Notes under the pieces: model-generated
What the model was told of the DNA's origin: nothing
The model's database searches: none
What the model saw: the letters and a program-made list of their open reading frames with translations, nothing else
DNA from: Stomorhina lunata
Taxonomy: Eukaryota > Arthropoda > Insecta > Diptera > Rhiniidae
Length of the DNA: 64,000 nt
Assembly: GCA_933228675.1 (NCBI GenBank)
Contig: OW121743.1
Span: 19,979,651-20,043,650 of the forward strand
Reading direction: 5' to 3'
Program-made: the position numbers and the translations under genes
Shown: positions 1 to 12,090 of the stretch, one piece after another
How positions within the stretch are numbered: the stretch's first letter is position 1
How the letters are laid out: the number at the start of each line of letters is the position of its first letter

Positions 1-165
1 GTTAGGTTCTTTTCTTGGTTCTGGTCTAGGTTCTGTTCTCGGTTCTGTTCTACTTGGCTTCTAGTTTTGTTCTAGTTCTGTTATGTTCTAGTTCTGTTAT
101 GCTCTTGCTATGTTAAACTCTAGTTTTGTAATACTCTAGCTCTTTTATGATTCAATTTTCTTGTT
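1..165 (+). repeat. Degenerate edge of the TTCAGTTCTAG satellite
   Basis: Irregular 10-13-bp units of the type GTTCTAGGTTCTG and GTTATGTTCTA run from the left edge of the window. They look like the decayed margin of the satellite that becomes a regular array at about 1,345. The array may continue to the left outside the window. No coding potential is seen. Confidence 0.6.
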
Positions 166-1344
166 TTAAAAAATTTGCCCATTTCTGCCTTTTCTTCTCT
201 TTTGTGACGTTTTACGTTTTAGCTTTCGAATTTTGCCTCTAGAATAATTCATTCATTTTATTTTAATTGAAAATAAGGAAATTTATTGTGTGAGGTTTTG
301 GGTTTTATTTGTTGTTTTTGCCCCATTGCCATTATTTAAAATCTAATTTGTAGACAATATTATTTTATTGCAACGTTTCTGGATATTTCTGTGCAAATTT
401 AATTTATTTATGACATTTTATAAATTTATTTTGAGGCTGTAATTTGCCTTCATTTATTTTAGTACCCAGGAAATATTAAAAGTGATTTTAGATTAAAATC
501 TTAGATGTTGTTATTTTATTTTTATTAATGTTTCAAATGTTTAAAATAAAGAATAATTATAGGATTCAAAATTAGTTTATTTAAAGGTAATTCAAACTTC
601 AAATTTGTTTGAATAATATCTTTTGGTTATTATTTATAAAATTTATTGCATTTCCTATTGGCATAAAAATTTCACAGTATTTCAATAATTTCCGTTTTAA
701 ATTTAATTTGAAATTAATTTGCATAACATAGTTTCAGGCTGTACTAACAACTCTTTTATTCAAAAAAAAAAAAAAAAAAAACACAATTCCAAATTGAAAA
801 TATAAACTAGAATGTAGGAAATATAGGTTAATAATTTTCTATTTGGTTTGGTTTTTATTATCTCTTTCTGGGTATTATTATTATTTTTTTTATATTCAAT
901 AGCCTACAAATGCCTACAGTTCGTTAAACAAATACCACAACTCCCTGATGTATAGAAATGACACTATAATAAGCCTTATTGTAGGCTACATACAACATTA
1001 GTTTTTCATTTTCTAGGGAAAAGCAGAAAAAAAAACTGAGAAAAAACTAGCAAACAAATAGAAATAGAGATAGAGAAAAAAGCAAATACTGAACTGAAAC
1101 AATAATAAAAATGTGTAATTTACAGCATACCTTTAGGGAGTGGGTGATGCGTTTTGTTGTCGTTTTGTGGTTATTACGCAGAAAAAACGAGGATATGTAA
1201 ATGAAAATTTGTTTCTATTAAATAAAAACTTGTAACAAAGAAGCTTAAATTTAATACTAGTTATTTGAGAACAAATTGAATAAGTTTAAAGGAGCTTTTA
1301 ATTAATCTTTTAAACTGCTTAAAGAAGCTTGGAAAAGGGTTTTA
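166..1344. other. AT-rich non-coding DNA, no gene seen
   Basis: This is unique-looking AT-rich sequence with a poly-A run near 763-780. I see no open frame with coding character, no RNA gene and no clear mobile element. It separates the degenerate satellite edge from the main array. Confidence 0.5.
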
Positions 1345-4300
1345 TTCTAGTTAAGTTTAATTATAGTTCAGTTCTAGTTTAGTTCTAGTTCAGTTCTAGT
1401 TCAGTTCTAGTTCAGTTCTAGTTCAGTTCTAGTTCAGTTCTAGTTCAGTTCTAGTTCAGTTCTAGTTCAGTTCTAGTTCAGTTCTTGTTCAGTTCTAGTT
1501 CAGTTCTAGTTCAGTTCTAGTTCAGTTCTAGTTCAGTTCTAGTTCAGTTCTAGTTCAGTTCTAGTTCAGTTCTAGTTCAGTTCTAGTTCAGTTCTAGTTC
1601 AGTTCTAGTTCAGTTCTAGTTCAGTTCTAGTTCAGTTCTAGTTCAGTTCTAGTTCAGTTCTAGTTCAGTTCTAGTTCAGTTCTAGTTCAGTTCTAGTTCA
1701 GTTCTAGTTCAGTTCTAGTTCAGTTCTAGTTCAGTTCTAGTTCAGTTCTAGTTCAGTTCTAGTTCAGTTCTAGTTCAGTTCTAGTTCAGTTCTAGTTCAG
1801 TTCTAGTTCAGTTCTAGTTCAGTTCTAGTTCAGTTCTAGTTCAGTTCTAGTTCAGTTCTAGTTCAGTTCTAGTTCAGTTCTAGTTCAGTTCTAGTTCAGT
1901 TCTAGTTCAGTTCTAGTTCAGTTCTAGTTCAGTTCTAGTTCAGTTCTAGTTCAGTTCTAGTTCAGTTCTAGTTCAGTTCTAGTTCAGTTCTAGTTCAGTT
2001 CTAGTTCAGTTCTAGTTCAGTTCTAGTTCAGTTCTAGTTCAGTTCTAGTTCAGTTCTAGTTCAGTTCTAGTTCAGTTCTAGTTCAGTTCTAGTTCAGTTC
2101 TAGTTCAGTTCTAGTTCAGTTCTAGTTCAGTTCTAGTTCAGTTCTAGTTCAGTTCTAGTTCAGTTCTAGTTCAGTTCTAGTTCAGTTCTAGTTCAGTTCT
2201 AGTTCAGTTCTAGTTCAGTTCTAGTTCAGTTCTAGTTCAGTTCTAGTTCAGTTCTAGTTCAGTTCTAGTTCAGTTCTAGTTCAGTTCTAGTACAGTTCTA
2301 GTTCAGTTCTAGTTCAGTTCTAGTTCAGTTCTAGTTCAGTTCTAGTTCAGTTCTAGTTCAGTTCTAGTTCAGTTCTAGTTCAGTTCTAGTTCAGTTCTAG
2401 TTCAGTTCTAGTTCAGTTCAAGTTCAGTTCTAGTTCAGTTCTAGTTCAGTTCTAGTTCAGTTCTAGTTCAGTTCTAGTTCAGTTCTAGTTCAGTTCTAGT
2501 TCAGTTCTAGTTCAGTTCTAGTTCAGTTCTAGTTCAGTTCTAGTTCAGTTCTAGTTCAGTTCTAGTTCAGTTCTAGTTCAGTTCTAGTTCAGTTCTAGTT
2601 CAGTTCTAGTTCAGTTCTAGTTCAGTTCTAGTTCAGTTCTAGTTCAGTTCTAGTTCAGTTCTAGTTCAGTTCTAGTTCAGTTCTAGTTCAGTTCTAGTTC
2701 AGTTCTAGTTCAGTTCTAGTTCAGTTCTAGTTCAGTTCTAGTTCAGTTCTAGTTCAGTTCTAGTTCAGTTCTAGTTCAGTTCTAGTTCAGTTCTAGTTCA
2801 GTTCTAGTTCAGTTCTAGTTCAGTTCTAGTTCAGTTCTAGTTCAGTTCTAGTTCAGTTCTAGTTCAGTTCTAGTTCAGTTCTAGTTCAGTTCTAGTTCAG
2901 TTCTAGTTCAGTTCTAGTTCAGTTCTAGTTCAGTTCTAGTTCAGTTATAGTTCAGTTATAGTTCAGTTCTAGTTCAGTTCTAGTTCAGTTCTAGTTCAGT
3001 TCTAGTTCAGTTCTAGTTCAGTTCTAGTTCAGTTCTAGTTCAGTTCTAGTTCAGTTCTAGTTCAGTTCTAGTTCAGTTCTAGTTCAGTTCTAGTTCAGTT
3101 CTAGTTCAGTTCTAGTTCAGTTCTAGTTCAGTTCTAGTTCAGTTCTAGTTCAGTTCTAGTTCAGTTCTAGTTCAGTTCTAGTTCAGTTATAGTTCAGTTA
3201 TAGTTCAGTTCTAGTTCAGTTCTAGTTCAGTTCTAGTTCAGTTCTAGTTCAGTTCTAGTTCAGTTCTAGTTCAGTTCTAGTTCAGTTCTAGTTCAGTTCT
3301 AGTTCAGTTCTAGTTCAGTTCTAGTTCAGTTCTAGTTCAGTTCTAGTTCAGTTCTAGTTCAGTTCTAGTTCAGTTCTAGTTCAGTTCTAGTTCAGTTCTA
3401 GTTCAGTTCTAGTTCAGTTCTAGTTCAGCTCTAGTTCAGTTCTAGTTCAGTTCTAGTTCAGTTCTAGTTCAGTTCTAGTTCAGTTCTAGTTCAGTTCTAG
3501 TTCAGTTCTAGTTCAGTTCTAGTTCAGTTCTAGTTCAGTTCTAGTTCAGTTCTAGTTCAGTTCTAGTTCAGTTCTAGTTCAGTTCTAGTTCAGTTCTAGT
3601 TCAGTTCTAGTTCAGTTCTAGTTCAGTTCTAGTTCAGTTCTAGTTCAGTTCTAGTTCAGTTCTAGTTCAGTTCTAGTTCAGTTCTAGTTCAGTTCTAGTT
3701 CAGTTCTAGTTCAGTTCTAGTTCAGTTCTAGTTCAGTTCTAGTTCAGTTCTAGTTCAGTTCTAGTTCAGTTCTAGTTCAGTTCTAGTTCAGTTCTAGTTC
3801 AGTTCTAGTTCAGTTCTAGTTCAGTTCTAGTTCAGTTCTAGTTCAGTTCTAGTTCAGTTCTAGTTCAGTTCTAGTTCAGTTCTAGTTCAGTTCTAGTTCA
3901 GTTCTAGTTCAGTTCTAGTTCAGTTCTAGTTCAGTTCTAGTTCAGTTCTAGTTCAGTTCTAGTTCAGTTCTAGTTCAGTTCTAGTTCAGTTCTAGTTCAG
4001 TTCTAGTTCAGTTCTAGTTCAGTTCTAGTTCAGTTCTAGTTCTAGTTCAGTTCTAGTTCAGTTCTAGTTCAGTTCTAGTTCAGTTCTAGTTCAGTTCTAG
4101 TTCAGTTCTAGTTCAGTTCTAGTTCAGTTCTAGTTCAGTTCTAGTTCAGTTCTAGTTCAGTTCTAGTTCAGTTCTAGTTCAGTTCTAGTTCAGTTCTAGT
4201 TCAGTTCTAGTTCAGTTCTAGTTCAGTTCTAGTTCAGTTCTAGTTCAGTTCTAGTTCAGTTCTAGTTCAGTTCTAGTTCAGTTCTAGTTCAGTTCTAGTT

Positions 4301-7080
4301 CAGTTCTAGTTCAGTTCTAGTTCAGTTCTAGTTCAGTTCTAGTTCAGTTCTAGTTCAGTTCTAGTTCAGTTCTAGTTCAGTTCTAGTTCAGTTCTAGTTC
4401 AGTTCTAGTTCAGTTCTAGTTCAGTTCTAGTTCAGTTCTAGTTCAGTTCTAGTTCAGTTCTAGTTCAGTTCTAGTTCAGTTCTAGTTCAGTTCTACTTCA
4501 GTTCTAGTTCAGTTCTAGTTCAGTTCTAGTTCAGTTCTAGTTCAGTTCTAGTTCAGTTCTAGTTCAGTTCTAGTTCAGTTCTAGTTCAGTTCTAGTTCAG
4601 TTCTAGTTCAGTTCTAGTTCAGTTCTAGTTCAGTTCTAGTTCAGTTCTAGTTCAGTTCTAGTTCAGTTCTAGTTCAGTTCTAGTTCAGTTCTAGTTCAGT
4701 TCTAGTTCAGTTCTAGTTCAGTTCTAGTTCAGTTCTAGTTCAGTTCTAGTTCAGTTCTAGTTCAGTTCTAGTTCAGTTCTAGTTCAGTTCTAGTTCAGTT
4801 CTAGTTCAGTTCTAGTTCAGTTCTAGTTCAGTTCTAGTTCAGTTCTAGTTCAGTTCTAGTTCAGTTCTAGTTCAGTTCTAGTTCAGTTCTAGTTCAGTTC
4901 TAGTTCAGTTCTAGTTCAGTTCTAGTTCAGTTCTAGTTCTAGTTCAGTTCTAGTTCAGTTCTAGTTCAGTTCTAGTTCAGTTCTAGTTCAGTTCTAGTTC
5001 AGTTCTAGTTCAGTTCTAGTTCAGTTCTAGTTCAGTTCTAGTTCAGTTCTAGTTCAGTTCTAGTTCAGTTCTAGTTCAGTTCTAGTTCAGTTCTAGTTCA
5101 GTTCTAGTTCAGTTCTAGTTCAGTTCTAGTTCAGTTCTAGTTCAGTTCTAGTTCAGTTCTAGTTCAGTTCTAGTTCAGTTCTAGTTCAGTTCTAGTTCAG
5201 TTCTAGTTCAGTTCTAGTTCAGTTCTAGTTCAGTTCTAGTTCTACAGTTCTAGTTCAGTTCTAGTTCAGTTCTAGTTCAGTTCTAGTTCAGTTCTAGTTC
5301 AGTTCTAGTTCAGTTCTAGTTCAGTTCTAGTTCAGTTCTAGTTCAGTTCTAGTTCAGTTCTAGTTCAGTTCTAGTTCAGTTCTAGTTCAGTTCTAGTTCA
5401 GTTCTAGTTCAGTTCTAGTTCAGTTCTAGTTCAGTTCTAGTTCAGTTCTAGTTCAGTTCTAGTTCAGTTCTAGTTCAGTTCTAGTTCAGTTCTAGTTCAG
5501 TTCTAGTTCAGTTCTAGTTCAGTTCTAGTTCAGTTCTAGTTCAGTTCTAGTTCAGTTCTAGTTCAGTTCTAGTTCAGTTCTAGTTCAGTTCTAGTTCAGT
5601 TCTAGTTCAGTTCTAGTTCAGTTCTAGTTCAGTTCTAGTTCAGTTCTAGTTCAGTTCTAGTTCAGTTCTAGTTCAGTTCTAGTTCAGTTCTAGTTCAGTT
5701 CTAGTTCAGTTCTAGTTCAGTTCTAGTTCAGTTCTAGTTCAGTTCTAGTTCAGTTCTAGTTCAGTTCTAGTTCAGTTCTAGTTCAGTTCTAGTTCAGTTC
5801 TAGTTCAGTTCTAGTTCAGTTCTAGTTCAGTTCTAGTTCAGTTCTAGTTCAGTTCTAGTTCAGTTCTAGTTCAGTTCTAGTTCAGTTCTAGTTCAGTTCT
5901 AGTTCAGTTCTAGTTCAGTTCTAGTTCAGTTCTAGTTCAGTTCTAGTTCAGTTCTAGTTCAGTTCTAGTTCAGTTCTAGTTCAGTTCTAGTTCAGTTCTA
6001 GTTCAGTTCTAGTTCAGTTCTAGTTCAGTTCTAGTTCAGTTCTAGTTCAGTTCTAGTTCAGTTCTAGTTCAGTTCTAGTTCAGTTCTAGTTCAGTTCTAG
6101 TTCAGTTCTAGTTCAGTTCTAGTTCAGTTCTAGTTCAGTTCTAGTTCAGTTCTAGTTCAGTTCTAGTTCAGTTCTAGTTCAGTTCTAGTTCAGTTCTAGT
6201 TCAGTTCTAGTTCAGTTCTAGTTCAGTTCTAGTTCAGTTCTAGTTCAGTTCTAGTTCAGTTCTAGTTCAGTTCTAGTTCAGTTCTAGTTCAGTTCTAGTT
6301 CAGTTCTAGTTCAGTTCTAGTTCAGTTCTAGTTCAGTTCTAGTTCAGTTCTAGTTCAGTTCTAGTTCAGTTCTAGTTCAGTTCTAGTTCAGTTCTAGTTC
6401 AGTTCTAGTTCAGTTCTAGTTCAGTTCTAGTTCAGTTCTAGTTCAGTTCTAGTTCAGTTCTAGTTCAGTTCTAGTTCAGTTCTAGTTCAGTTCTAGTTCA
6501 GTTCTAGTTCAGTTCTAGTTCAGTTCTAGTTCAGTTCTAGTTCAGTTCTAGTTCAGTTCTAGTTCAGTTCTAGTTCAGTTCTAGTTCAGTTCTAGTTCAG
6601 TTCTAGTTCAGTTCTAGTTCAGTTCTAGTTCAGTTCTAGTTCAGTTCTAGTTCAGTTCTAGTTCAGTTCTAGTTCAGTTCTAGTTCAGTTCTAGTTCAGT
6701 TCTAGTTCAGTTCTAGTTCAGTTCTAGTTCAGTTCTAGTTCAGTTCTAGTTCAGTTCTAGTTCAGTTCTAGTTCAGTTCTAGTTCAGTTCTAGTTCAGTT
6801 CTAGTTCAGTTCTAGTTCAGTTCTAGTTCAGTTCTAGTTCAGTTCTAGTTCAGTTCTAGTTCAGTTCTAGTTCAGTTCTAGTTCAGTTCTAGTTCAGTTC
6901 TAGTTCAGTTCTAGTTCAGTTCTAGTTCAGTTCTAGTTCAGTTCTAGTTCAGTTCTAGTTCAGTTCTAGTTCAGTTCTAGTTCTAGTTCAGCTCTAGTTG
7001 AGTTCTAGTTCAGTTTTAGTTCAGTTCTAGTTCTTTCTTTCAGTTCTAGGTTTAGTTCAGGTTTCAGTCCTAGGTTCAGT
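1345..7080 (+). repeat. 11-bp satellite array, unit TTCAGTTCTAG
   Basis: About 515 head-to-tail copies of the 11-mer TTCAGTTCTAG form a nearly homogeneous array of roughly 5.7 kb. Both edges are degenerate, at about 1,345-1,366 and 6,980-7,080. Rare variants occur: adjacent TTATAG pairs near 2,945 and again near 3,187, isolated base changes near 2,291, 2,419, 3,429 and 4,496, and units shortened or interrupted near 4,040, 4,937 and 5,243. The unit contains AGTTCA, so the array reads as AGTTCA separated by GTTCT. Because 11 is not a multiple of three and the unit holds TAG, no + strand frame stays open. The same unit fills part of the intron between exons 3 and 4 of flw. True copy number may differ because such arrays assemble poorly. 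Confidence 0.97.
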
Positions 7081-8444
7081 TTAAAGGTTTAGTTCTTTTT
7101 TTTGTTAATTCTTTAGGTTTAGTTCTATATTCAAAAAGTTAAACTTTTGTGTTTTGTTTAAAAACAAAAGCAATTTTTTAAAGAAAATACATTTGGCTTA
7201 AAGCTAATACCAATATTTGCCTTACATAAGTTTTAATTATTTTCCTGTTTTTGTTTTACTTACCCTTTAACAACCTCGCAAAAGTATGCACTTCTCTGTC
7301 AACATGTTTCTTAAAGTTTCAAAAAAAAAGAGAACAATTTCTTTACACGTCCCTCTTGATAAAACTTTAACTTGTTCAAATACAAAGGAAACTTTATTTT
7401 TCATTAAATCCCTAAAGTATGCTATAGTTTATTTGAAAAGATTACACCAGCAAAGAAAATTCAACACAATTTACAGTCATAAGAGAATCTTACTCCCTAA
7501 TGTCAGTTCCAGATTTCTTTTTGGTGTAGTTGTAAAGAATAAAAGATATTTCTTAAGAATTTTGTTTTTTTTTCACACAAAATATTTTCTTAAGAATTTG
7601 CTTTTTTAAAATCATTGAACTATTCTTTTTCTTTATTTTTGCTTTTTAAGATATTTAACATTGTATAACTAGAATTTATGATAAATAACATTCCCTAGAT
7701 TTGTTAAGCAGCTCATAAACAAGCTATTGCATATTTTATGAGAAAATATAAAAAAATATATCACATCCCTTTAAATATGCAATAGTTTTACTTCTTTACT
7801 TTATATCCATTTTCCCCCTTTATGTTGTTAACAATTTTCTCTTGTGTTAAGTTGATTCTTTTTGGGAAAAAAGTCAAACTTAACAGCTTTTATCTGCATA
7901 TGTGTGTTCAGCAGCTTCCTTCGAAAGACTTGAAGAAATGTTTCCCCTGTGAAAATTGACAAGAAATTTAAATGATTTTATTGAATCTTTTGCTTTTTCA
8001 CTAATCCTTAAAGTATACTTGCCTTGATTTAGAAATAAATTTGTTGTGTTTCTAAGTGTACGGACAGACAACACAGAGAGAATGATGGAGTGTTGTTGAA
8101 AAAGAGGCAATGACAATATTTCTCCATAAACTCCTTAATGTATGCAATGAATTTTAAAAGCTGTTGCATAAATGCTGAAGATTCTTTTTTTATTTTGCAT
8201 ATTTTACGGGAGGAAAGAATTATTTTAACAGATTGTTTTTATTGTTGAATATATAATACAATATTGATTTATTTTTGGCGGGTCTCGATATTTAGCTGGA
8301 ATTTGTGCAGTTAAAATATGTTTAAGAGAAGATGATGTCTTAATTTATGCAAGACATTTAGTAATTATTAAGCAGCTAAAAGTATGCTTTAAAGCTTATA
8401 ATTATAATGAAGGATAAAAAGCAAATGATGGTTCGTAATTAAAT
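7081..8444. other. Unique AT-rich spacer between two satellite arrays
   Basis: No gene is recognised. A 107-codon open frame at 7,286-7,609 has lysine- and phenylalanine-rich AT-driven composition and no motif. A loose motif of the type CCTTAAAGTATGC recurs (7,410, 8,007, 8,132, 8,380) and reappears at 28.2-29.3 kb, just upstream of flw exon 2. Confidence 0.45.
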
Positions 8445-8940
8445 TAAAACTAAACTAGAACTGAACCTAGAACAAACCTAGAACTGAATCTACAACTGAA
8501 CCTAAAACAAACCTAGAACTGAACCTAGAACTGAATCTGAAACTGAACCTAAAACTTAACCTAGAACTGAACTAGAACTGAACATAGAACTGAACCTTAA
8601 ACTGAACCTTAAACTGAACCTAGAACTCAACCTAGAACTGAACCTTTAATTGAACTAGTTCAGCTCTAGGGATCAGAACTGAACCTAGATCTCAACCAAG
8701 AACTGAACTAAGAACTGAACCAAGAACTTAATATAGAACTGAATCTAGAACTGAACCTAGTATTTTACCTGGAACTGAACCTAGTATTTTACCTGGAACT
8801 GAACCTAGTATTTTACCTGGAACTGAACCTAGTATTTTACCTGGAACTGAACCTAGTATTTTACCTGGAACTGAACTTTAGGACTGAACTTTAGGACTGA
8901 ACCTATAACTGAACCTATAACTGAACCTTAAATGAACCTG
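8445..8940 (-). repeat. Degenerate 12-bp satellite edge
   Basis: Units of the type CTAGAACTGAAC (12 bp), the reverse orientation of the 1.3-7.1-kb array, with many substitutions. Inside it, five copies of a 24-bp compound unit (a 12-mer plus a variant containing TATTTTACCTGG) run from about 8,758 to 8,870. It grades into the regular 11-bp array at 8,941. Confidence 0.85.
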
Positions 8941-10217
8941 AACAGAACCTGAAATTGAACCTGAACTGAACCTGAACTGAACCTGAACTGAACCTGAACT
9001 GAACCTGAACTGAACCTGAACTGAACCTGAACTGAACCTGAACTGAACCTGAACTGAACCTGAACTGAACCTGAACTGAACCTGAACTGAACCTGAACTG
9101 AACCTGAACTGAACCTGAACTGAACCTGAACTGAACCTGAACTGAACCTGAACTGAACCTGAACTGAACCTGAACTGAACCTGAACTGAACCTGAACTGA
9201 ACCTGAACTGAACCTGAACTGAACCTGAACTGAACCTGAACTGAACCTGAACTGAACCTGAACTGAACCTGAACTGAACCTGAACTGAACCTGAACTGAA
9301 CCTGAACTGAACCTGAACTGAACCTGAACTGAACCTGAACTGAACCTGAACTGAACCTGAACTGAACCTGAACTGAACCTGAACTGAACCTGAACTGAAC
9401 CTGAACTGAACCTGAACTGAACCTGAACTGAACCTGAACTGAACCTGAACTGAACCTGAACTGAACCTGAACTGAACCTGAACTGAACCTGAACTGAACC
9501 TGAACTGAACCTGAACTGAACCTGAACTGAACCTGAACTGAACCTGAACTGAACCTGAACTGAACCTGAACTGAACCTGAACTGAACCTGAACTGAACCT
9601 GAACTGAACCTGAACTGAACCTGAACTGAACCTGAACTGAACCTGAACTGAACCTGAACTGAACCTGAACTGAACCTGAACTGAACCTGAACTGAACCTG
9701 AACTGAACCTGAACTGAACCTGAACTGAACCTGAACTGAACCTGAACTGAACCTGAACTGAACCTGAACTGAACCTGAACTGAACCTGAACTGAACCTGA
9801 ACTGAACCTGAACTGAACCTGAACTGAACCTGAACTGAACTGAACTGAACCTGAACTGAACTGAACCTGAACTGAACCTAAACTGAACCTGAACTGAACC
9901 TGAACTGAACCTGAACTGAACCTGAACTGAACCTGAACTGAACCTGAACTGAACCTGAACTGAACCTGAACTGAACCTGAACTGAACCTGAACTGAACCT
10001 GAACTGAACCTGAACTGAACCTGAACTGAACCTGAACTGAACCTGAACTGAACCTGAACTGAACCTGAACTGAACCTGAACTGAACCTAAACTGAACCTG
10101 AACTGAACCTGAACTGAACCTGAACTGAACCTGAACTGAACCTGAACTGAACCTGAACTGGACCTGAACTGAACCTGAACTGAACCTGAACTGAACCAGA
10201 ACTGAACCTAAACTCAA
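8941..10217 (-). repeat. 11-bp satellite array, unit GAACTGAACCT (inverted)
   Basis: About 115 copies of GAACTGAACCT on the + strand (TTCAGGTTCAG-type on the - strand). The reverse complement of the first array is GAACTGAACTA, so the two units agree at 9 of 11 positions and the arrays point in opposite directions. A few variant units occur near 9,838-9,880 and 10,089. The - strand happens to lack stop codons, which gives an open frame of 429 codons with an 11-residue period. That frame is an artefact of the repeat, because all three - strand frames encode the same periodic string. Confidence 0.95.
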
Positions 10218-10480
10218 CCTGAACTGAACCTAAACTCAACCCGAACTGAACATAAACTTAGCCAAGAACTAGACCTAGAACTGAACCTTAAACTGACCCG
10301 AGAACTTTACCAAGAACTGAAAATAGAACTGCATATAGAACTGGACCTAGAAGTAAATCTATAACTGAATCTAGAACAGAACTAAACTTAGAACTAAATC
10401 TAGAATTGGAAATATAATTAAACCTAGAACTGGACCTAGAACCGAACCTAAAACTGAATCTAGAAGTGAACTTCATTAGA
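10218..10480 (-). repeat. Degenerate 12-bp satellite edge
   Basis: Irregular units related to CCTAGAACTGAA flank the homogeneous 11-bp array on its right side. This mirrors the left edge at 8,445-8,940. Decay at the margins around a homogeneous core is the pattern expected from unequal crossing-over. Confidence 0.8.
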
Positions 10481-10870
10481 AATATCCCTTAAGCAACTTT
10501 TGGAATTACCCCACTTTTATTAAATGTAGCATATCTTACGGCTTAAGAAAAAAGAAAAAAAAAACAGTGCCTTATTTTAGAGGCTTTAATAAAATAAAAA
10601 GAGACTAATGATAAACGATCAAAACTCCATCAAAAGTTGACTTTTAACATCCACTAGCAATTTGCCTGAAGGGACCGTCTTACTGAACCTAGAACTGAAC
10701 TTGGAACTGAACCTAGAACTAAACAGAACCTTGAATTGAATTTGAAGTTAGTTTCGAGCTCAAGAGCTCCTAAGTTTTTTTCCCTCACCCCATTTTATGT
10801 GGCATACCTAACGGCTCAAGAAAAACCCGAAAACCGTTGCCTTAATTTAGGGGCTACAACAATGTTTCTT
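10481..10870. repeat. Duplicated satellite edge plus flank
   Basis: The stretch after the array, with TACGGCTTAAGAAAAA followed by GTGCCTTATTTTAGAGGCT (about 10,500-10,585), recurs diverged at about 10,790-10,860 with ACGGCTCAAGAAAAA and TTGCCTTAATTTAGGGGCT. Both copies are preceded by satellite remnants (to 10,475 and 10,682-10,740). The block was therefore duplicated together with the array edge. Confidence 0.6.
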
Positions 10871-12090
10871 TTACAGTCGAATGAACATTTATTTTAATTC
10901 TTTTCTTGTTCATTTATTTCTCTACATTTTCCCCTGCATTGTTGTTGCTTTTGCCTTGCTTTTGTATAACGACACCATTAATTTCTTGTAATTACTTTTG
11001 CCTTAATGTTAACCAAGAACAAAGTAATAGTAAAACACTGCATACTTTCAGGCTTTAGCAGTATATGTTTTAGTTGCCTTTCATTAAGGATTTATTGATA
11101 CTTACAGGATTTAGTATTATGTTGATAATGTATTTTATGTTTTCGTTTTTTTTTTGCTGTACTCTAGGTATTGGAATCCTTTTTTCTTTTGTTTTTTTTT
11201 CATGTTTTATATTTTAAACATGTATGGAAGGAACATGTTTTGTTCTGTTTCTTAAAACTCAACCTTCATTTTGCTGAACAATATTGTGGCTGTCATTAAT
11301 TTTTTTTACTTATTATATTTTTTTTGTCTTGTATTTTTACTTTTTATAGTAATATATAGAGTGTTATTGTCTTTCGGTCATATTCTTGTTCATTCATGTC
11401 TTGTTTATTGTTGTTGTTATTTTCACTTTTTTTGTTTTGTTAAACTTCCTGCCAGTCTTTGTTTTATTCAGTCAGTGTCAGCCATTCTCTGATAGTATTT
11501 TATTTTTCAATTTCTTATTTAGTTTTATGGGGTATGAGTTTCGGGTGAGGCCAGCAAATTTAACCACAAGTGAAGGTTATTGCTTGTAATTGATATATAT
11601 TTTTAATTTCTTAATGTGGCGTTAGTGAAAGCTTTTCATTTTTAAAGTTCTATTTTGAAATATTTAAGAAAATTATTGTTAAAGTTTAAATTTGTCTTTT
11701 AACATTTAAATAATTTGTTTATTAAAATTAAAAAGGGAATTTTGAGGATTCAACTTTTTATTTTAATAGAATATTTTAGCCATTTTATTGCTACAAAATT
11801 TCTTTTTCTTGAGTTATTTCATACCTCAATAAATTTTGAAACATAATTTAGGAAAATATTGCCCAAGTTTTTCTCTCTAACATGCCTATAACTTAAAAAA
11901 AACGATTTTTTAAAATGTCACGTTTTAATTTCTTCTCTTTGAATCCATTTTAGGAATATTACCTTGAACTTTGTAAATATTTTAATTTTTAATGAAAAGT
12001 GTATAATCTTAGCTTAACAACTGCTTTTAAATTTTTAAAATCCCTTAAGAAATACAAAAGTTATTAAGGATTTTGTTAAAGGCATTCAAA
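10871..12090. other. AT-rich non-coding DNA, no gene seen
   Basis: T-rich + strand sequence. Overlapping open frames at 11,271-11,589 are phenylalanine- and leucine-rich and mutually overlapping, as expected from composition alone. No splice-flanked exon or mobile element is recognised. Confidence 0.45.

Noticed and set aside
1345..7080. Heat-shock-element array (nTTCnnGAAn) in the satellite
   Set aside because: The unit has TTC words in direct orientation only. The required inverted GAA at two-base spacing is missing.
8928..10217. 429-codon - strand open frame with an 11-residue QVQFRFSSGS-type period
   Set aside because: It is a direct consequence of an 11-bp repeat lacking stop codons on that strand. 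All three frames give the same periodic string, and there is no start context or unique sequence.
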